The notes under the pieces: generated by a model | The model's input: the letters and a program-made list of their open reading frames with translations, nothing else | Told to the model about the DNA's origin: nothing | Databases searched by the model: none | Program-made: the position numbers and the translations under genes | NCBI GenBank assembly: GCA_022787425.1 | Contig: JALFWB010000011.1 | Location: forward strand, 1-64,000 | Reading direction: 5' to 3' | Origin: Akkermansia sp. | GTDB taxonomy: Bacteria > Verrucomicrobiota > Verrucomicrobiia > Verrucomicrobiales > Akkermansiaceae | DNA length: 64,000 nucleotides | Part shown: in pieces, positions 25,502-34,024 of the stretch | Position numbering within the stretch: the stretch's first letter is position 1 | Layout of the letters: each line of letters opens with the position of its first letter

Positions 25502-27045
25502 CACTCCTCCTCTTCCTTCGCCTTCTCCTCGTTGCGGGCCTTCTCCTCCGCAATCTGGTCCAACGTATCCGTCAGGCGTGTATCCAAGGTGTTTACCGCA
25601 CGCTCAAAGTCACGCTCGCGCGCCTCCAGTCGATTCTGAACACGCTGCAGGTTCTGAGTGCAACGGCGAAGCTCAGCCTGCATATCCGTCAGCTGCTCGG
25701 TCATCGGGCGTTTGTATTCCTCCGGCAGTTCGAAGCGCGTCAGGCGCACGATCTGCTTGGGCAGCTCAGCATCGCGCAGCATGCGCTCGGCCTCTTCATA
25801 CTCACCGGCGCAGAGCTTGGCGTGCGCTGCATCGATGAGCGCCCAGTACTCGGTAATCATCTTGGGCACATCCGGACGATCCTTGCCCGGCTTATCCCGC
25901 TCGGCACGACGGATGGCATCCTTCACCTTATTGACGGCGGTGGAAAGCATCTTTAGGTTACGAGTCCCCGGCGTAAACCACACGGTGGCAATCTGCTCCC
26001 CCTCCTTCGCCAACTCCTTCTTCACGCGCTCCAACTCCGCCTCATCCGACTCCTCGGCAGCCTTCTTCTTGGCAGCATTCATCTTCTCGCGAAGCTTTAC
26101 CTCCTTGGCCTGCATCTTGGTCCATTTGTCCTGCAAGGCACGAAGGGTCTGCAGGTATTGCTCATAGGCCTTGCCATACTCCGGCATACCCTGGTAACGC
26201 TCACGGAGAATCTCGAACTTATCCAGCCCGCCCACCTTGCGGCTGCCTTTCTTCTGCTTCATATCCGCCTGCATGGCATTGTAAGCAGCCTTGGCATCCC
26301 TTGCGTAGCGGTCGCGATCTTCCGGCTTGATCTTGGTAAGCTCATAATTGCTCTTGGAGAGAGCCGTGCGGGAGGAATAAAGATCCTTCACGTCATCGCG
26401 CAGCTTCTCGATGCGGGCGAATTCACTCTCCAAGCGTCCCTGTACACTCTTACAGCGCGACTTGAGGGTGGCAGAAGGCTTCTCCACAGTGGCCAAGGCT
26501 GTCTCAATGCTCGCCGCTTTCTCCTTCAAAGCCTGCACAGTCTTGTCCAGCTCTTCAATGGCCTTCGCCCCTTCCTTGGAGGACTCAATGGCTGCTGTAG
26601 CGGGGCCGGAGGGATTTACCTGCTCGGTCTGAGCCGGCTTGGGGGCATCCTTGTCCTTGGTGGGGTCATAGCTCGCCGGACGGGTGGTGAGCTCCTCTTC
26701 CTCGCCCGCATCCTCATTGGGCTCCGCATCGCCTGCAGAGGACTCAGCCGTTTCATCCGGGGCAGGTGTTGCCGGTTGAGCAGGCTCGGACTTCGGCTGC
26801 TCCTCCGCCTTCGGTTTCTCAACGAGCTTGCGGAGCAGAATATCAGAAGACTTCACCGTCTTGGTCACCTCCTTGCCGGAGGGATCCTTGCCCCGGAACT
26901 TCGTATCGGAGGATGACTCATAGACAATGGTGCAGTCCGTATACTTATCAGAATTGGCTAGAGTAATGTCAAATACCTGCTTTGCCTGTGCCGCAAGGGC
27001 AGACACGGCACACAGGGCCAAACTCAGCAAAATGTTCTTCTTCAT
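25501..27045 (-). CDS. Secreted coiled-coil protein, first gene of the operon
   Basis: The 514-residue protein has a signal peptide (MKKNILLSLALCAVSALAAQA) and an N-terminal segment of about 50 residues with beta character (VFDITLANSDKYTDCTIVYE, KFRGKDPSGKEVTKTV) resembling a small SH3-like or SHD1-type module. An acidic Pro/Glu-rich linker follows, then about 350 residues of charged coiled coil (AIEELDKTVQALKEKAASIE through LDQIAEEKARNEEKAKEEEE). It is probably a periplasmic structural or scaffold protein. No enzyme motif is seen. Two smaller secreted helical proteins follow with overlapping codons, suggesting a complex. Confidence 0.78.
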   Translation of the reverse strand: MKKNILLSLALCAVSALAAQAKQVFDITLANSDKYTDCTIVYESSSDTKFRGKDPSGKEVTKTVKSSDILLRKLVEKPKAEEQPKSEPAQPATPAPDETAESSAGDAEPNEDAGEEEELTTRPASYDPTKDKDAPKPAQTEQVNPSGPATAAIESSKEGAKAIEELDKTVQALKEKAASIETALATVEKPSATLKSRCKSVQGRLESEFARIEKLRDDVKDLYSSRTALSKSNYELTKIKPEDRDRYARDAKAAYNAMQADMKQKKGSRKVGGLDKFEILRERYQGMPEYGKAYEQYLQTLRALQDKWTKMQAKEVKLREKMNAAKKKAAEESDEAELERVKKELAKEGEQIATVWFTPGTRNLKMLSTAVNKVKDAIRRAERDKPGKDRPDVPKMITEYWALIDAAHAKLCAGEYEEAERMLRDAELPKQIVRLTRFELPEEYKRPMTEQLTDMQAELRRCTQNLQRVQNRLEARERDFERAVNTLDTRLTDTLDQIAEEKARNEEKAKEEEE

Positions 27046-27075
27046 GGTTTCTTCAAGCTAGGATTCGGTGTGACT

Positions 27076-27104
27076 ATGGTAGCAGATTCACTGTGGGAAT
27101 TCAA
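27076..27104 (-). promoter_or_regulatory. promoter of the secreted coiled-coil operon
   Basis: On the minus strand, TTGAAT (27099-27104), a 17-base spacer and TACCAT (27076-27081) lie 30 bases before the ATG. Confidence 0.55.
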
Positions 27105-27133
27105 TCGAAAAGCGTGTGGAGGAGCAGAAAAAA

Positions 27134-28189
27134 TTATGAAACGGGACAAGACTTGCGGATGGCCTCGGCACAGGCTCGCACCAACGCCGGACCATGGTAG
27201 ATAAAACCGGAATAAATCTGGACGAGGGACGCCCCCGCGCGAATCTTCTGCACGGCGTCCTCCGGACAGGTGATGCCACCAACGCCGATGATGGGGATAT
27301 CACTGCCGCGAAGCTCCTGAGCAAAAGCCTCCAGAGTCTCATTGGCTCGATTGTAGAGTGGCTTGCCGGAGAGTCCGCCGCTTTCCTTTGCCGCAGGGTG
27401 CTCCTCCACTCCCTCGCGCGTGGTGGTGGTATTGGTGCAGATGAGCCCATCCAACTGATACTCCCGGAACACCTGGGCGAGCGCGTGAATCTGCCCCTCT
27501 CCCATGTCCGGAGATACCTTCATCACCAGCGGCACACGCTTCCCGGTGTCGGCCGACAGGTTGGCCTGCTCACTTTTGAGTACGGAGAGCAGCTCCGCAG
27601 CCGTGTCTGCCCTGGCCAAGTCGCAGAGGTTGGGAACATTCGGGCAGGAGAAATTGATTGCGATGTAATCTGCTACCGGCCAAGCCGCACGCATGCAAGC
27701 CAAATAGTCCATGCGGGCCTCGCTGTTCGGGGTATCGTGATTTTTAGAGATATTGACCCCCAGAACGGCGGGACATTTGCCGGCCCGGCGCGTATCCGTG
27801 ATGTTCTGCACCCCTTCCTCAATTCCGGGGTTATTCATTCCCATGTGGTTGATGATGGCCTGCTGCGGAATGCAACGGAAGAGACGCGGCTTGGGATTGC
27901 CCGGCTGAGGTCTCGGTGTCAGGGTTCCCACCTCAACAAAGCCGAAGCCGAGCTGCGCAAAGGCGGCTGACGTGTTGGCTTCCTTATCCAGACCGGCAGC
28001 CAAGCCCACACGGTTGGGGACACGCAGTCCCATGACGGTCACCGGGTCCTGGACCGGTCGGGGCATGAGTAACGGCAGGAGGCGCAGACGATCCGCTGCC
28101 CGAAGGCCTTTCATGGTAAGAACATGGGCCGTCTCCGGGTCCAGCCGGAAAAGGAAGGATTTTGCGAGGTTGTAGAGAATCGGGTTCAC
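27134..28189 (-). CDS. pyrD: Dihydroorotate dehydrogenase (quinone), class 2
   Basis: The 351-residue protein has the class 2 N-terminal helices (LYNLAKSFLFRLDPETAH) that contact membrane quinone. The FMN barrel motifs are VGLAAGLDKEA, GFVEVGTLTPRPQPGNPKPRLFR, the catalytic-base region INFSCPNVPNLCDL (Ser as base), and GVGGITCPEDAVQKIRAGASLVQIYSGFIYHGP. It oxidises dihydroorotate to orotate in pyrimidine synthesis at the inner membrane. The start codon is GTG (28187-28189). It has its own promoter and is a single gene. Confidence 0.97.
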   Translation of the reverse strand: MNPILYNLAKSFLFRLDPETAHVLTMKGLRAADRLRLLPLLMPRPVQDPVTVMGLRVPNRVGLAAGLDKEANTSAAFAQLGFGFVEVGTLTPRPQPGNPKPRLFRCIPQQAIINHMGMNNPGIEEGVQNITDTRRAGKCPAVLGVNISKNHDTPNSEARMDYLACMRAAWPVADYIAINFSCPNVPNLCDLARADTAAELLSVLKSEQANLSADTGKRVPLVMKVSPDMGEGQIHALAQVFREYQLDGLICTNTTTTREGVEEHPAAKESGGLSGKPLYNRANETLEAFAQELRGSDIPIIGVGGITCPEDAVQKIRAGASLVQIYSGFIYHGPALVRACAEAIRKSCPVS

Positions 28190-28233
28190 GATGTGAGGTT
28201 CGGGTCTCGTGGGGAGGGTGCTCCCGCTCTGCG

Positions 28234-28262
28234 AGTATACTACAGAGACAATCGAAAAGCAA
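28234..28262 (-). promoter_or_regulatory. promoter of pyrD
   Basis: On the minus strand, TTGCTT (28257-28262), a 17-base spacer and TATACT (28234-28239) lie 44 bases before the GTG start. Confidence 0.7.
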
Positions 28263-28288
28263 TACCGAAATTCCTGAACGGTGCAGGA

Positions 28289-29158
28289 TTATTCCGTCAC
28301 CACGGTTTGGGTGACGCTGCCGATAGCGGGGCAACCGAATTCTACTACATCACCGGGGCGCAGGTAGCCGGGGGGCTGCATGCCCATGCCCACTCCCCCG
28401 GGGGTACCGGTGGAGACCACGTCCCCTTCGTTGAGCGTCAGGAATTGCGAGACGTAGGACACCAGCTCCGCCACAGGCATCAACAGCTCTGCGGTGCTGG
28501 CCTGCTGGCGCAGCTCTCCGTTCACCTTCAGGTACAGCTCCAGCTTGTCCGGGTTCGGCAGCTCATCCTTGGTCACGAACACGGGGCCGAAGGGGGCGAA
28601 GGTGTCGTAGCTCTTCCCCTTGGTCCACTGCCCGCCGTGCTCCAGCTGGTAGGCGCGTTCGGAGTAGTCGCACATGAGGGTGTAGCCGATGATGGCGCGC
28701 CGCGCTTCCTCCGGAGTGGCGCGGTGCAGGGTTGTTCCCACCACGGCGGCCAGCTCTACCTCGTAGTCCAGCTTCTCGGCTCCCGCCGGGTTCAGCACAA
28801 AGGAGAGGTCGGAGCTGATGGCGGACGGTGCCTTGAGGAAGAGGGAGGGCTCGGTGGGTGCATCGCCGCTGAACTCGCGCGCGTGCGCGGCATAGGTTTT
28901 ACCTAGGCAAGCGATGGTACAGGGCTGCACATGCAGGGCGCTGCTCGTCACCAAACCCTCGGGGTCTACGGGTACACCGTCGGGGGCCCCTTTAGCTATC
29001 CAGGTTTCTATTTCCTTGCGCAGGCGTTTGCCGCCGGGCAGCATGGCCGTCCACAGTTCGGCATCCTTGGCCGTTACATCGATGAAGCACCCGCGCCTGG
29101 GCACCCAAAGCCCCACGACGCTCTCGCCGTCCTCGTCCGCATAGTATTGCAGTCTCAT
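28289..29158 (-). CDS. Fumarylacetoacetate hydrolase-family protein
   Basis: The 289-residue protein has a small N-terminal domain and the FAH barrel: CLGKTYAAHAREF, metal ligands in KLDYEVELAAVVG (Glu-x-Glu) and the IGYTLMCDYSER loop (Asp), GKSYDTFAPFGPV, and STGTPGGVGMGMQPPGYLRPGD. Related enzymes are acylpyruvases, oxaloacetate decarboxylase/tautomerases and 2-hydroxyhepta-2,4-diene-1,7-dioate isomerase. The exact substrate is not readable. It follows the lipoprotein gene by 19 bases on the same strand, probably in one operon. Confidence 0.9.
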   Translation of the reverse strand: MRLQYYADEDGESVVGLWVPRRGCFIDVTAKDAELWTAMLPGGKRLRKEIETWIAKGAPDGVPVDPEGLVTSSALHVQPCTIACLGKTYAAHAREFSGDAPTEPSLFLKAPSAISSDLSFVLNPAGAEKLDYEVELAAVVGTTLHRATPEEARRAIIGYTLMCDYSERAYQLEHGGQWTKGKSYDTFAPFGPVFVTKDELPNPDKLELYLKVNGELRQQASTAELLMPVAELVSYVSQFLTLNEGDVVSTGTPGGVGMGMQPPGYLRPGDVVEFGCPAIGSVTQTVVTE

Positions 29159-29177
29159 GGTTGTATCAAAAATCGCG

Positions 29178-29798
29178 TTACATGTCCGAGATGGTTTCCG
29201 GTATGTCCTGTATGTACTTGGGCGGCTCCGTGTTGGCGGGGGGGGCGGGGGTGGTGCTTTCGCCCTCCTCCGTCTTGTCCTTGAGCCCGAAGGGATTGCT
29301 CACCGGGCCGCTGTTGCTCGGGGGGAGGAAGGATGGGGTGTCGGCCGGGGCGTCCGGTAACAGGGAAGCGATGACCTCCGGCTTGGTGGGAGGCTGCTGC
29401 TCCTCGGAAACCTGCTGGTCCTTAGACTCCGGCTGCGCAATCTCGCGATAGCGGTAGACGCGGTCGCCTCCCACCACGGTGCCGCTGCGGACGGTGGCTG
29501 CCACAATACCGCTGCGAGCATTGCGCGAGGCGTTCACCGACAGATTGCCGATGCGTTCCGTAGAGCCGTTGGTCGGGTGGGTGATGAGGGTCTCTCCTTC
29601 CTCCGGAATCGGGCCGATGATGCGCAGCAGTGCCAAGCCCTTGTCCGGGTACACTTGGAAGACGGAGCCCAGATACTGCGGCGGCGGAGTCTTCTTGGTA
29701 GCAGTCGCTTTCGTGTCAGTGGGTTTCTGCTGCTGTTGGCAAGCCGTCGGCAGCAAAAGCAGCAGGGCTGCGGTCGGCAGGAGGAGGCACTTCATCAT
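29178..29798 (-). CDS. Putative lipoprotein with a small strand-rich domain
   Basis: The 206-residue protein has a lipoprotein signal with lipobox PTAC after MMKCLLLPTAALLLLLPTA. A Gln/Thr-rich spacer leads to a strand-rich domain of about 70 residues (YLGSVFQVYPDKGLALLRII through GIVAATVRSGTVVGGDRVYRY), similar in feel to beta-barrel cell-wall or flagellar-ring modules. The C-terminus is a long Pro/Glu-rich, probably disordered tail. An ATG at 29807 sits inside the -10 box, so the real start is ATG 29798 (or 29795). Function is unknown. Confidence 0.75.
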   Translation of the reverse strand: MMKCLLLPTAALLLLLPTACQQQQKPTDTKATATKKTPPPQYLGSVFQVYPDKGLALLRIIGPIPEEGETLITHPTNGSTERIGNLSVNASRNARSGIVAATVRSGTVVGGDRVYRYREIAQPESKDQQVSEEQQPPTKPEVIASLLPDAPADTPSFLPPSNSGPVSNPFGLKDKTEEGESTTPAPPANTEPPKYIQDIPETISDM

Positions 29799-29805
29799 AA
29801 CCGCC

Positions 29806-29834
29806 ATCCTACACTATTTCTCCGCGCGCGTCAA
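29806..29834 (-). promoter_or_regulatory. promoter with -10 box 7 bases before the ATG
   Basis: On the minus strand, TTGACG (29829-29834), a 17-base spacer and TAGGAT (29806-29811) end seven bases before ATG 29798, predicting a leaderless mRNA. Confidence 0.8.
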
Positions 29835-29920
29835 GGCCCCTTTGCGGCACCGCCGCCCCGCCGCATGTGTTTTTTCCTGACATACGCTCCGAACCGCGCC
29901 ACAATGTCCCCATATACACT

Positions 29921-30130
29921 ATGCCGGCCGTCATCACCTCCCCTTGGCAGTGGACCATCCTCCTGCTCGCCTGCCTTCTTGTCTTCGGTGCCAAACGCCT
30001 CCCGGAGATCGCACGCGCCCTCGGCAGAAGCCTCGCCGAATTCCGTAAGGCTCGCCGCGACTTCGAGGATGAACTCACCCGCACCGAGCACCGTGAGGAC
30101 GCACGGGAGGAAAAGGACGACCGCAAGTAG
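29921..30130 (+). CDS. TatA/E-like twin-arginine translocation protein
   Basis: The 69-residue protein has an N-terminal membrane helix (WQWTILLLACLLVFGAKRLPE) containing the FGxxxLPE hinge of the TatA/B family, an amphipathic helix (IARALGRSLAEFRKARRDFEDEL) and a short charged tail. TatA oligomers form the pore for folded, cofactor-containing proteins. The helix starts unusually with PWQW rather than the common G(S/T)PELL-type start. The ATG at 29921 is chosen since the longer frame has no sensible N-terminus. A weak CTGACA/CACAAT pair (29877-29905) could drive it. No tatC is nearby. Confidence 0.85.
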   Translation: MPAVITSPWQWTILLLACLLVFGAKRLPEIARALGRSLAEFRKARRDFEDELTRTEHREDAREEKDDRK

Positions 30131-30332
30131 AGGAAAATTGGGGATGATGTAGATTTTTTTGTCCTTTGCAAGCCTAAATGCACCATATGACGTGATTATT
30201 GACATGCCTCCTTCTTTTTGCGAAAATGGAATCCAAAGGCTTTTGTTTTACTACGGGATGATTGATCTCCGAAGATTGCACACGGATAACAATTTATCCA
30301 CATGGCAAGGACGTCGACATCTTCCTGCTTGA

Positions 30333-31052
30333 GGTCAGATAAAGGAGTTCCCTTCGGCAGGAAACGACGGCAGCAGCACGGTGAAGACCTACGATGCCAT
30401 CAACCGCCTGAGCACCGAGACTTCGGCGCGTGGACTCGTGGCTACCTACGCATACGAGACGGCTCGCGGGCTGTTGACGGGTATCAGCTACAGCGATACC
30501 ACCCCCGGAATCGCCTACAGCTACAATCATCTCGGCGCGTTGACACAGGTGACCGATGCCGCCGGGATGCGGAGCCTCGGTTATAACACCTACGGCGAAG
30601 CGGAAAGCGACAGCTTGGTCGCCGGGGAGAAGACGCATCTGATCACGGAACTGCGGGACTCGCTCGGGCGTTCGGTGGGGTATACCTATGCCAAGGACGG
30701 GGCGGTTCAGCAGACGGTCGGCACGAGCTACGGCACGGACGGGCGTATCACCGGGGCGGGCTTCCTGCACGGCGGCGAACTGAAAGAGTTCACGTATACC
30801 TACGTGATCGGAAGCCACCTGCTGCAGGGGCTTACCATGCCGAATAACATGGCCCTGTCCCTCAGCTACGAGACGCAGCGCGACCTGATGACGGGTATGG
30901 TCTACACGCGTGGAACGACCACGGTGGTGCAGCGCGGGTACAGCTACGATGCGCTCGGGCGTCCGCTGACGCGCACGCAGTCGCGCCAAGGCGGCTCACG
31001 TCATGAAAATCTCTCACCGAGAGATGAAAAAGAGTTGACAAATCGGGGCTGA
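30333..31052 (+). pseudogene. RHS/YD-repeat protein remnant
   Basis: An open frame from 30333 holds recognisable YD/RHS repeats: NDGSSTVKTYDAINRLS, YAYETARGLLTGISYSD, AYSYNHLGALTQVTDAAG, SYGTDGRITGAG, LSYETQRDLMTGMVY and YSYDALGRPLTRTQSR. It has no proper 5' end, since an in-frame stop lies just upstream and there is no signal or start. After RTQSRQ (about 30990) the repeat homology ends and the frame runs into unrelated bases including the next gene's promoter. RHS proteins are normally over 1000 residues and carry C-terminal toxins, so this is an internal fragment of about 220 codons. GC content is close to the host's. Confidence 0.85.
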
Positions 31053-31063
31053 AGTGAGAGAAT
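31035..31063 (+). promoter_or_regulatory. possible promoter of the gene at 31076
   Basis: TTGACA (31035-31040), a 17-base spacer and a poor GAGAAT (31058-31063) lie 12 bases before the ATG. It abuts the end of the RHS remnant. Confidence 0.5.
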
Positions 31064-31075
31064 GCTCCCATCGCC

Positions 31076-31846
31076 ATGAAAAAACGCCTTCTCTGTGTAT
31101 TCGTTTCCTTTCTCCTCGGCTTGGGAATTCTGTGCGGTATTTATATCATACATGAGCAAACGCTCACTCGCTATGAGCTTCGTATTCAGGATTTTTACAC
31201 GGATTCTCACTCTGAGGTCCGGACGAAGCCGTGCTGCTCCCTGTTGGCGTTGCAGGGAGACATCGCGGATGTTGAAAAAAAGATTCCCCTCTACGGGAGG
31301 AGAGAGGACGATCTTTCTCACGAACATTTACAATATGAGCTTCAAGCGGCTCGCAGTAATTGGAACCGGAGAAAGTGGCGTTTCTATGCGGATACCTACT
31401 TGGATGATAGATACAGCGTAGAGTTCTTTACTCAACCCTTGTACCCTGACTATTTGGTTTTTCCCGAAAAACCTGCGGTAGGCATATCCGACGGGAAACC
31501 CATCCCGGAAGGAACATACGGAGTAAACAATTTGATAGCACACAGGGTATCTCTCATACAGCTCAAGAAGGATCATTTTGAATTACTCCTTCTCAATGAG
31601 TCTACCGATAATCCCAAGGTGAGCCTTAATTTCTATCGGCTGCGTGAGGACTGCGGCGATGTTCCTTTCAATAAACTGAAGAAGGAGGATTTTGTTTTAT
31701 ATTGCAGCATTCCCGGCGACCCATCACCGCATGTTGCGACAACGCATGTAGAACTCCCGTTCGGAGTGTACAGAATAGAAGGTACATACGGTGGTTCGGC
31801 ACACATTATGGTTAAGAAAAAAAAGAGTAAGGAAGATACAGAATAG
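31076..31846 (+). CDS. Unknown membrane-anchored protein beside the RHS remnant
   Basis: The 256-residue protein has one N-terminal membrane helix (LLCVFVSFLLGLGILCGIYII), then a mixed-charge extracytoplasmic domain rich in aromatic residues (WRFYADTYLDDRYSVEFF, FPEKPAVGISDGKPIPEG). It ends in a Lys-rich tail. Base composition is visibly more AT-rich than the neighbours, suggesting acquisition. Its place directly after an RHS fragment raises the possibility of an orphan immunity protein, but no family resemblance supports that. Its last 20 codons lie in the first copy of a tandem duplication, and the second copy supplies the stop. Confidence 0.6.
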   Translation: MKKRLLCVFVSFLLGLGILCGIYIIHEQTLTRYELRIQDFYTDSHSEVRTKPCCSLLALQGDIADVEKKIPLYGRREDDLSHEHLQYELQAARSNWNRRKWRFYADTYLDDRYSVEFFTQPLYPDYLVFPEKPAVGISDGKPIPEGTYGVNNLIAHRVSLIQLKKDHFELLLLNESTDNPKVSLNFYRLREDCGDVPFNKLKKEDFVLYCSIPGDPSPHVATTHVELPFGVYRIEGTYGGSAHIMVKKKKSKEDTE

Positions 31847-31912
31847 AAGATACATACGACACATACTGCGTTGGTTCGGCACAGTTTTTGGTTAAGAAAA
31901 AAGTAAGGAAGG
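31771..31912 (+). repeat. imperfect tandem duplication of about 70 bp at a gene end
   Basis: Unit 1 (31771-31838) and unit 2 (31839 to about 31912) both start cagaatagaagNtacatacg. They share ttcggcacaN, ggttaagaaaaaa and gtaaggaagNtac. The units are out of frame with each other, so the stop of the gene at 31846 is the TAG near the start of unit 2. A decayed local duplication is the simplest reading. Confidence 0.8.
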
Positions 31913-32174
31913 TACGGAAGCGATGCCGGGCTTACGGTGCCCCGGAAAAGGTTACGAATGAACAGACCCCGCTCCGAGAAAAACACTTTTCCTGATTTTT
32001 GCGCCTGATCCGGAGCAACTCAAATTTTCATACCCCGGGGAGGTGGCGGAGAATGAGTTTGATTATCCGCGAGGACTCGAAAGATGCTTCCCCGCTCGGA
32101 GGGGGAGTAATCCGCATTTTTCAGACTAACCGCTATTGAATGAGCGGGGCGGGCAGGGTGTCTCACCCTGTGCT
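31913..32174. other. intergenic region before the superoxide dismutase gene
   Basis: Together with the second duplication unit this makes a gap of about 330 bases. A small hairpin (cagggtgtctcaccctg, 32152-32168) lies just before the SOD start and could act as a leader structure. Nothing else is recognisable. Confidence 0.4.
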
Positions 32175-32828
32175 ATGAACTGCATTTGTTTACAAGGATA
32201 CGCGGACGGGCGCTATGTGCTGCCCCCTTTGCCCTACGCACCCGAGGCCCTGGAGCCCATGCTGGATGCGGAGACGGTGCTGCTGCACCATGACAAACAC
32301 CACGCGGCATACGTGGCGGGTGCCAACGCGGCGGCGGATACCCTGCGCCGCATGGCTACGGGAGAAATCTCTGCGGAGTCTGCCCCCACGGCGGCGCAGA
32401 ACCTCGCCTTCAACCTCGGCGGGCACATTCTGCACTGCCTCTACTGGGCGCAGCTTTCCCCGGAGCCGACATCGACGCCGCAGGGGCCGCTCGCGGTGGC
32501 CATCAATCGGGCCTTCGGGTCGCTGGCCGGGTTTCACCGTGTCTTTTTCAGTGTTACCCAAGCCATACAGGGCAGCGGTTGGGGGGTGCTGGGGCTGGAC
32601 ACCCTAAGCCGGCGCTTGCTGGTTGCGGGTATTTCCCGCCACCAGGATGCGCTTTCCCCCTATCTGGTGCCGCTGATGGTCTGCGATGTGTGGGAGCATG
32701 CCTACTACCTGCACTACCGCAACAACCGCCGCGCCTACATCGAGGCCTTCGCCCGCTTGGTAGATTGGTCCGTGCCGGAGATTCTGTACACCCGCACTCT
32801 TCGTCATCTTACGCCTTCCTCGCCATAA
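32175..32828 (+). CDS. Fe/Mn superoxide dismutase
   Basis: The 217-residue protein has all metal-ligand regions of the Fe/Mn SOD family: His38 in LLHHDKHHAAYV, the second His in FNLGGHILHCLYW, and Asp and His in VCDVWEHAYYLHYRNNRRAY. It also has GSGWGVLGLD near the C-terminal domain. It dismutates superoxide to O2 and H2O2; the peroxide could then feed the rubrerythrin fusion encoded at 8.7-9.9 kb. The N-terminus has two extra Cys (MNCICLQ), and the usual GGHxNH reads GGHILH, a change near the active site. Fe or Mn preference cannot be assigned. ATG 32175 is favoured over a TTG at 32136. Confidence 0.93.
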   Translation: MNCICLQGYADGRYVLPPLPYAPEALEPMLDAETVLLHHDKHHAAYVAGANAAADTLRRMATGEISAESAPTAAQNLAFNLGGHILHCLYWAQLSPEPTSTPQGPLAVAINRAFGSLAGFHRVFFSVTQAIQGSGWGVLGLDTLSRRLLVAGISRHQDALSPYLVPLMVCDVWEHAYYLHYRNNRRAYIEAFARLVDWSVPEILYTRTLRHLTPSSP

Positions 32829-32832
32829 ATGC

Positions 32833-32861
32833 TTGACATCTGCGCCGCTCTCCTGTAGACT
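32833..32861 (+). promoter_or_regulatory. promoter with -10 box 11 bases before the ATG
   Basis: TTGACA (32833-32838), a 17-base spacer and TAGACT (32856-32861), followed by GGAGG. The predicted start site would fall inside or just after that GGAGG. Confidence 0.78.
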
Positions 32862-32872
32862 GGAGGTAGTTT

Positions 32873-34024
32873 ATGAAGCTGAAGGATATTCAACGCTTGG
32901 AGCAAGATGGCTTCATCAGCCCCGAGCTGGCGCAACAAATAGCGGCGCATTATGCTTCTGCAACCGGCAACGGTGTATGGCTGCGCCGGTTGCTGATGCT
33001 GCTCGCCGGGTGCATGGTGCTGGGGGGTATCATCTCCCTCATCGCCGCAAATTGGGAGGAAATTCCGCCGCTGCTCAAGATGCTAGCGGGTATCGCCCTT
33101 CTGATAGGTTTTTGGGTGGGGTTCTTCCGCCTGCGTCAGGCACACCCATACGCCGCGGAGGTCTGCGCGCTGCTCGGTTGCGGCATGTGGGCGGCGGATG
33201 TGGCTCTGTACGGGCAGATTTTCCAACTGCAAAATGCGGATGTGGACGGTCTCTTCGTTTGGTGGCTGGGGGTGGTCGCCGTGCCTTTTCTGGTGCGCGC
33301 GCGTGCGGTGATGTTCGGCGTAACGGTGCTGACCTACGTGCTGGGTTTTATGGCGCTGGACACAAGCTCCCGACACTCCGTCCTGGGTCTGCGGGATGTG
33401 TTGCCCTCGGCAAGCCTTATGTATTGGGGGATGCTCTACCCCTTGCTCGTTTGGCTTGTGGCCGAGAGGCGTCGGCGGGAGGGGGAGAGTCTTTGGGAGG
33501 GCTACAACTGGCTGGCCGTCCCGGCGGCCCTTGTATTCCTCTGGGTGTGGTGCGGGATGAGTATGTACTCAGCGGTATTCTCCCCGACGCAGAAATACAT
33601 GCCGTTGGCAGCGGTTATTGCGGTGGCCGGTTTGTTACTGCGCCCGCGCGGGGTTTCGCTGTGCCTGTGGCTCACCCTTGTGTGGGGCGGGGGTGCGGCA
33701 CTCTTCCTGCTGTGCATGCTCTTGGCCGGTGATACCTCTGTTTACAGGCTGCTGCGTGCCGCTTGCATCTTCGTTTTCGGAGGTCTGTTGATGTACGTCG
33801 GCGGCTCTGCCCGGCGCGTGTCGTGGGTCAATTACGGCACGATGCTCATCGTGTTGTCCGGGGTCATTGTGTTTTTCAACTTTGCCGGCTCCCTCTCTGC
33901 CTCCGGTTTCGCACTTGTTTTGATGGGGCTTCTGCTTGCTGTCGGAGCCTATCTCTTGCATGACCGCCGTCAGAAGCTCATAGTCCGTATCAAAAATTCA
34001 GCTCCCTCTCCCCGTCATGAATAA
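32873..34024 (+). CDS. DUF2157 membrane protein
   Basis: The 383-residue protein opens with a short soluble segment (LKDIQRLEQDGFISPELAQQIAAHY) typical of DUF2157, then about ten membrane helices. The hallmark first helix pair is ended by SLIAANWEEIPPLLKMLAGIALLIG, and an internal ALYGQIFQLQ motif lies near residue 115. Its role is unknown; the family is usually followed by a GDYXXLXY protein, as here, with an eight-base overlap of the two genes. The pair probably forms a complex in the inner membrane. Confidence 0.87.
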   Translation: MKLKDIQRLEQDGFISPELAQQIAAHYASATGNGVWLRRLLMLLAGCMVLGGIISLIAANWEEIPPLLKMLAGIALLIGFWVGFFRLRQAHPYAAEVCALLGCGMWAADVALYGQIFQLQNADVDGLFVWWLGVVAVPFLVRARAVMFGVTVLTYVLGFMALDTSSRHSVLGLRDVLPSASLMYWGMLYPLLVWLVAERRRREGESLWEGYNWLAVPAALVFLWVWCGMSMYSAVFSPTQKYMPLAAVIAVAGLLLRPRGVSLCLWLTLVWGGGAALFLLCMLLAGDTSVYRLLRAACIFVFGGLLMYVGGSARRVSWVNYGTMLIVLSGVIVFFNFAGSLSASGFALVLMGLLLAVGAYLLHDRRQKLIVRIKNSAPSPRHE

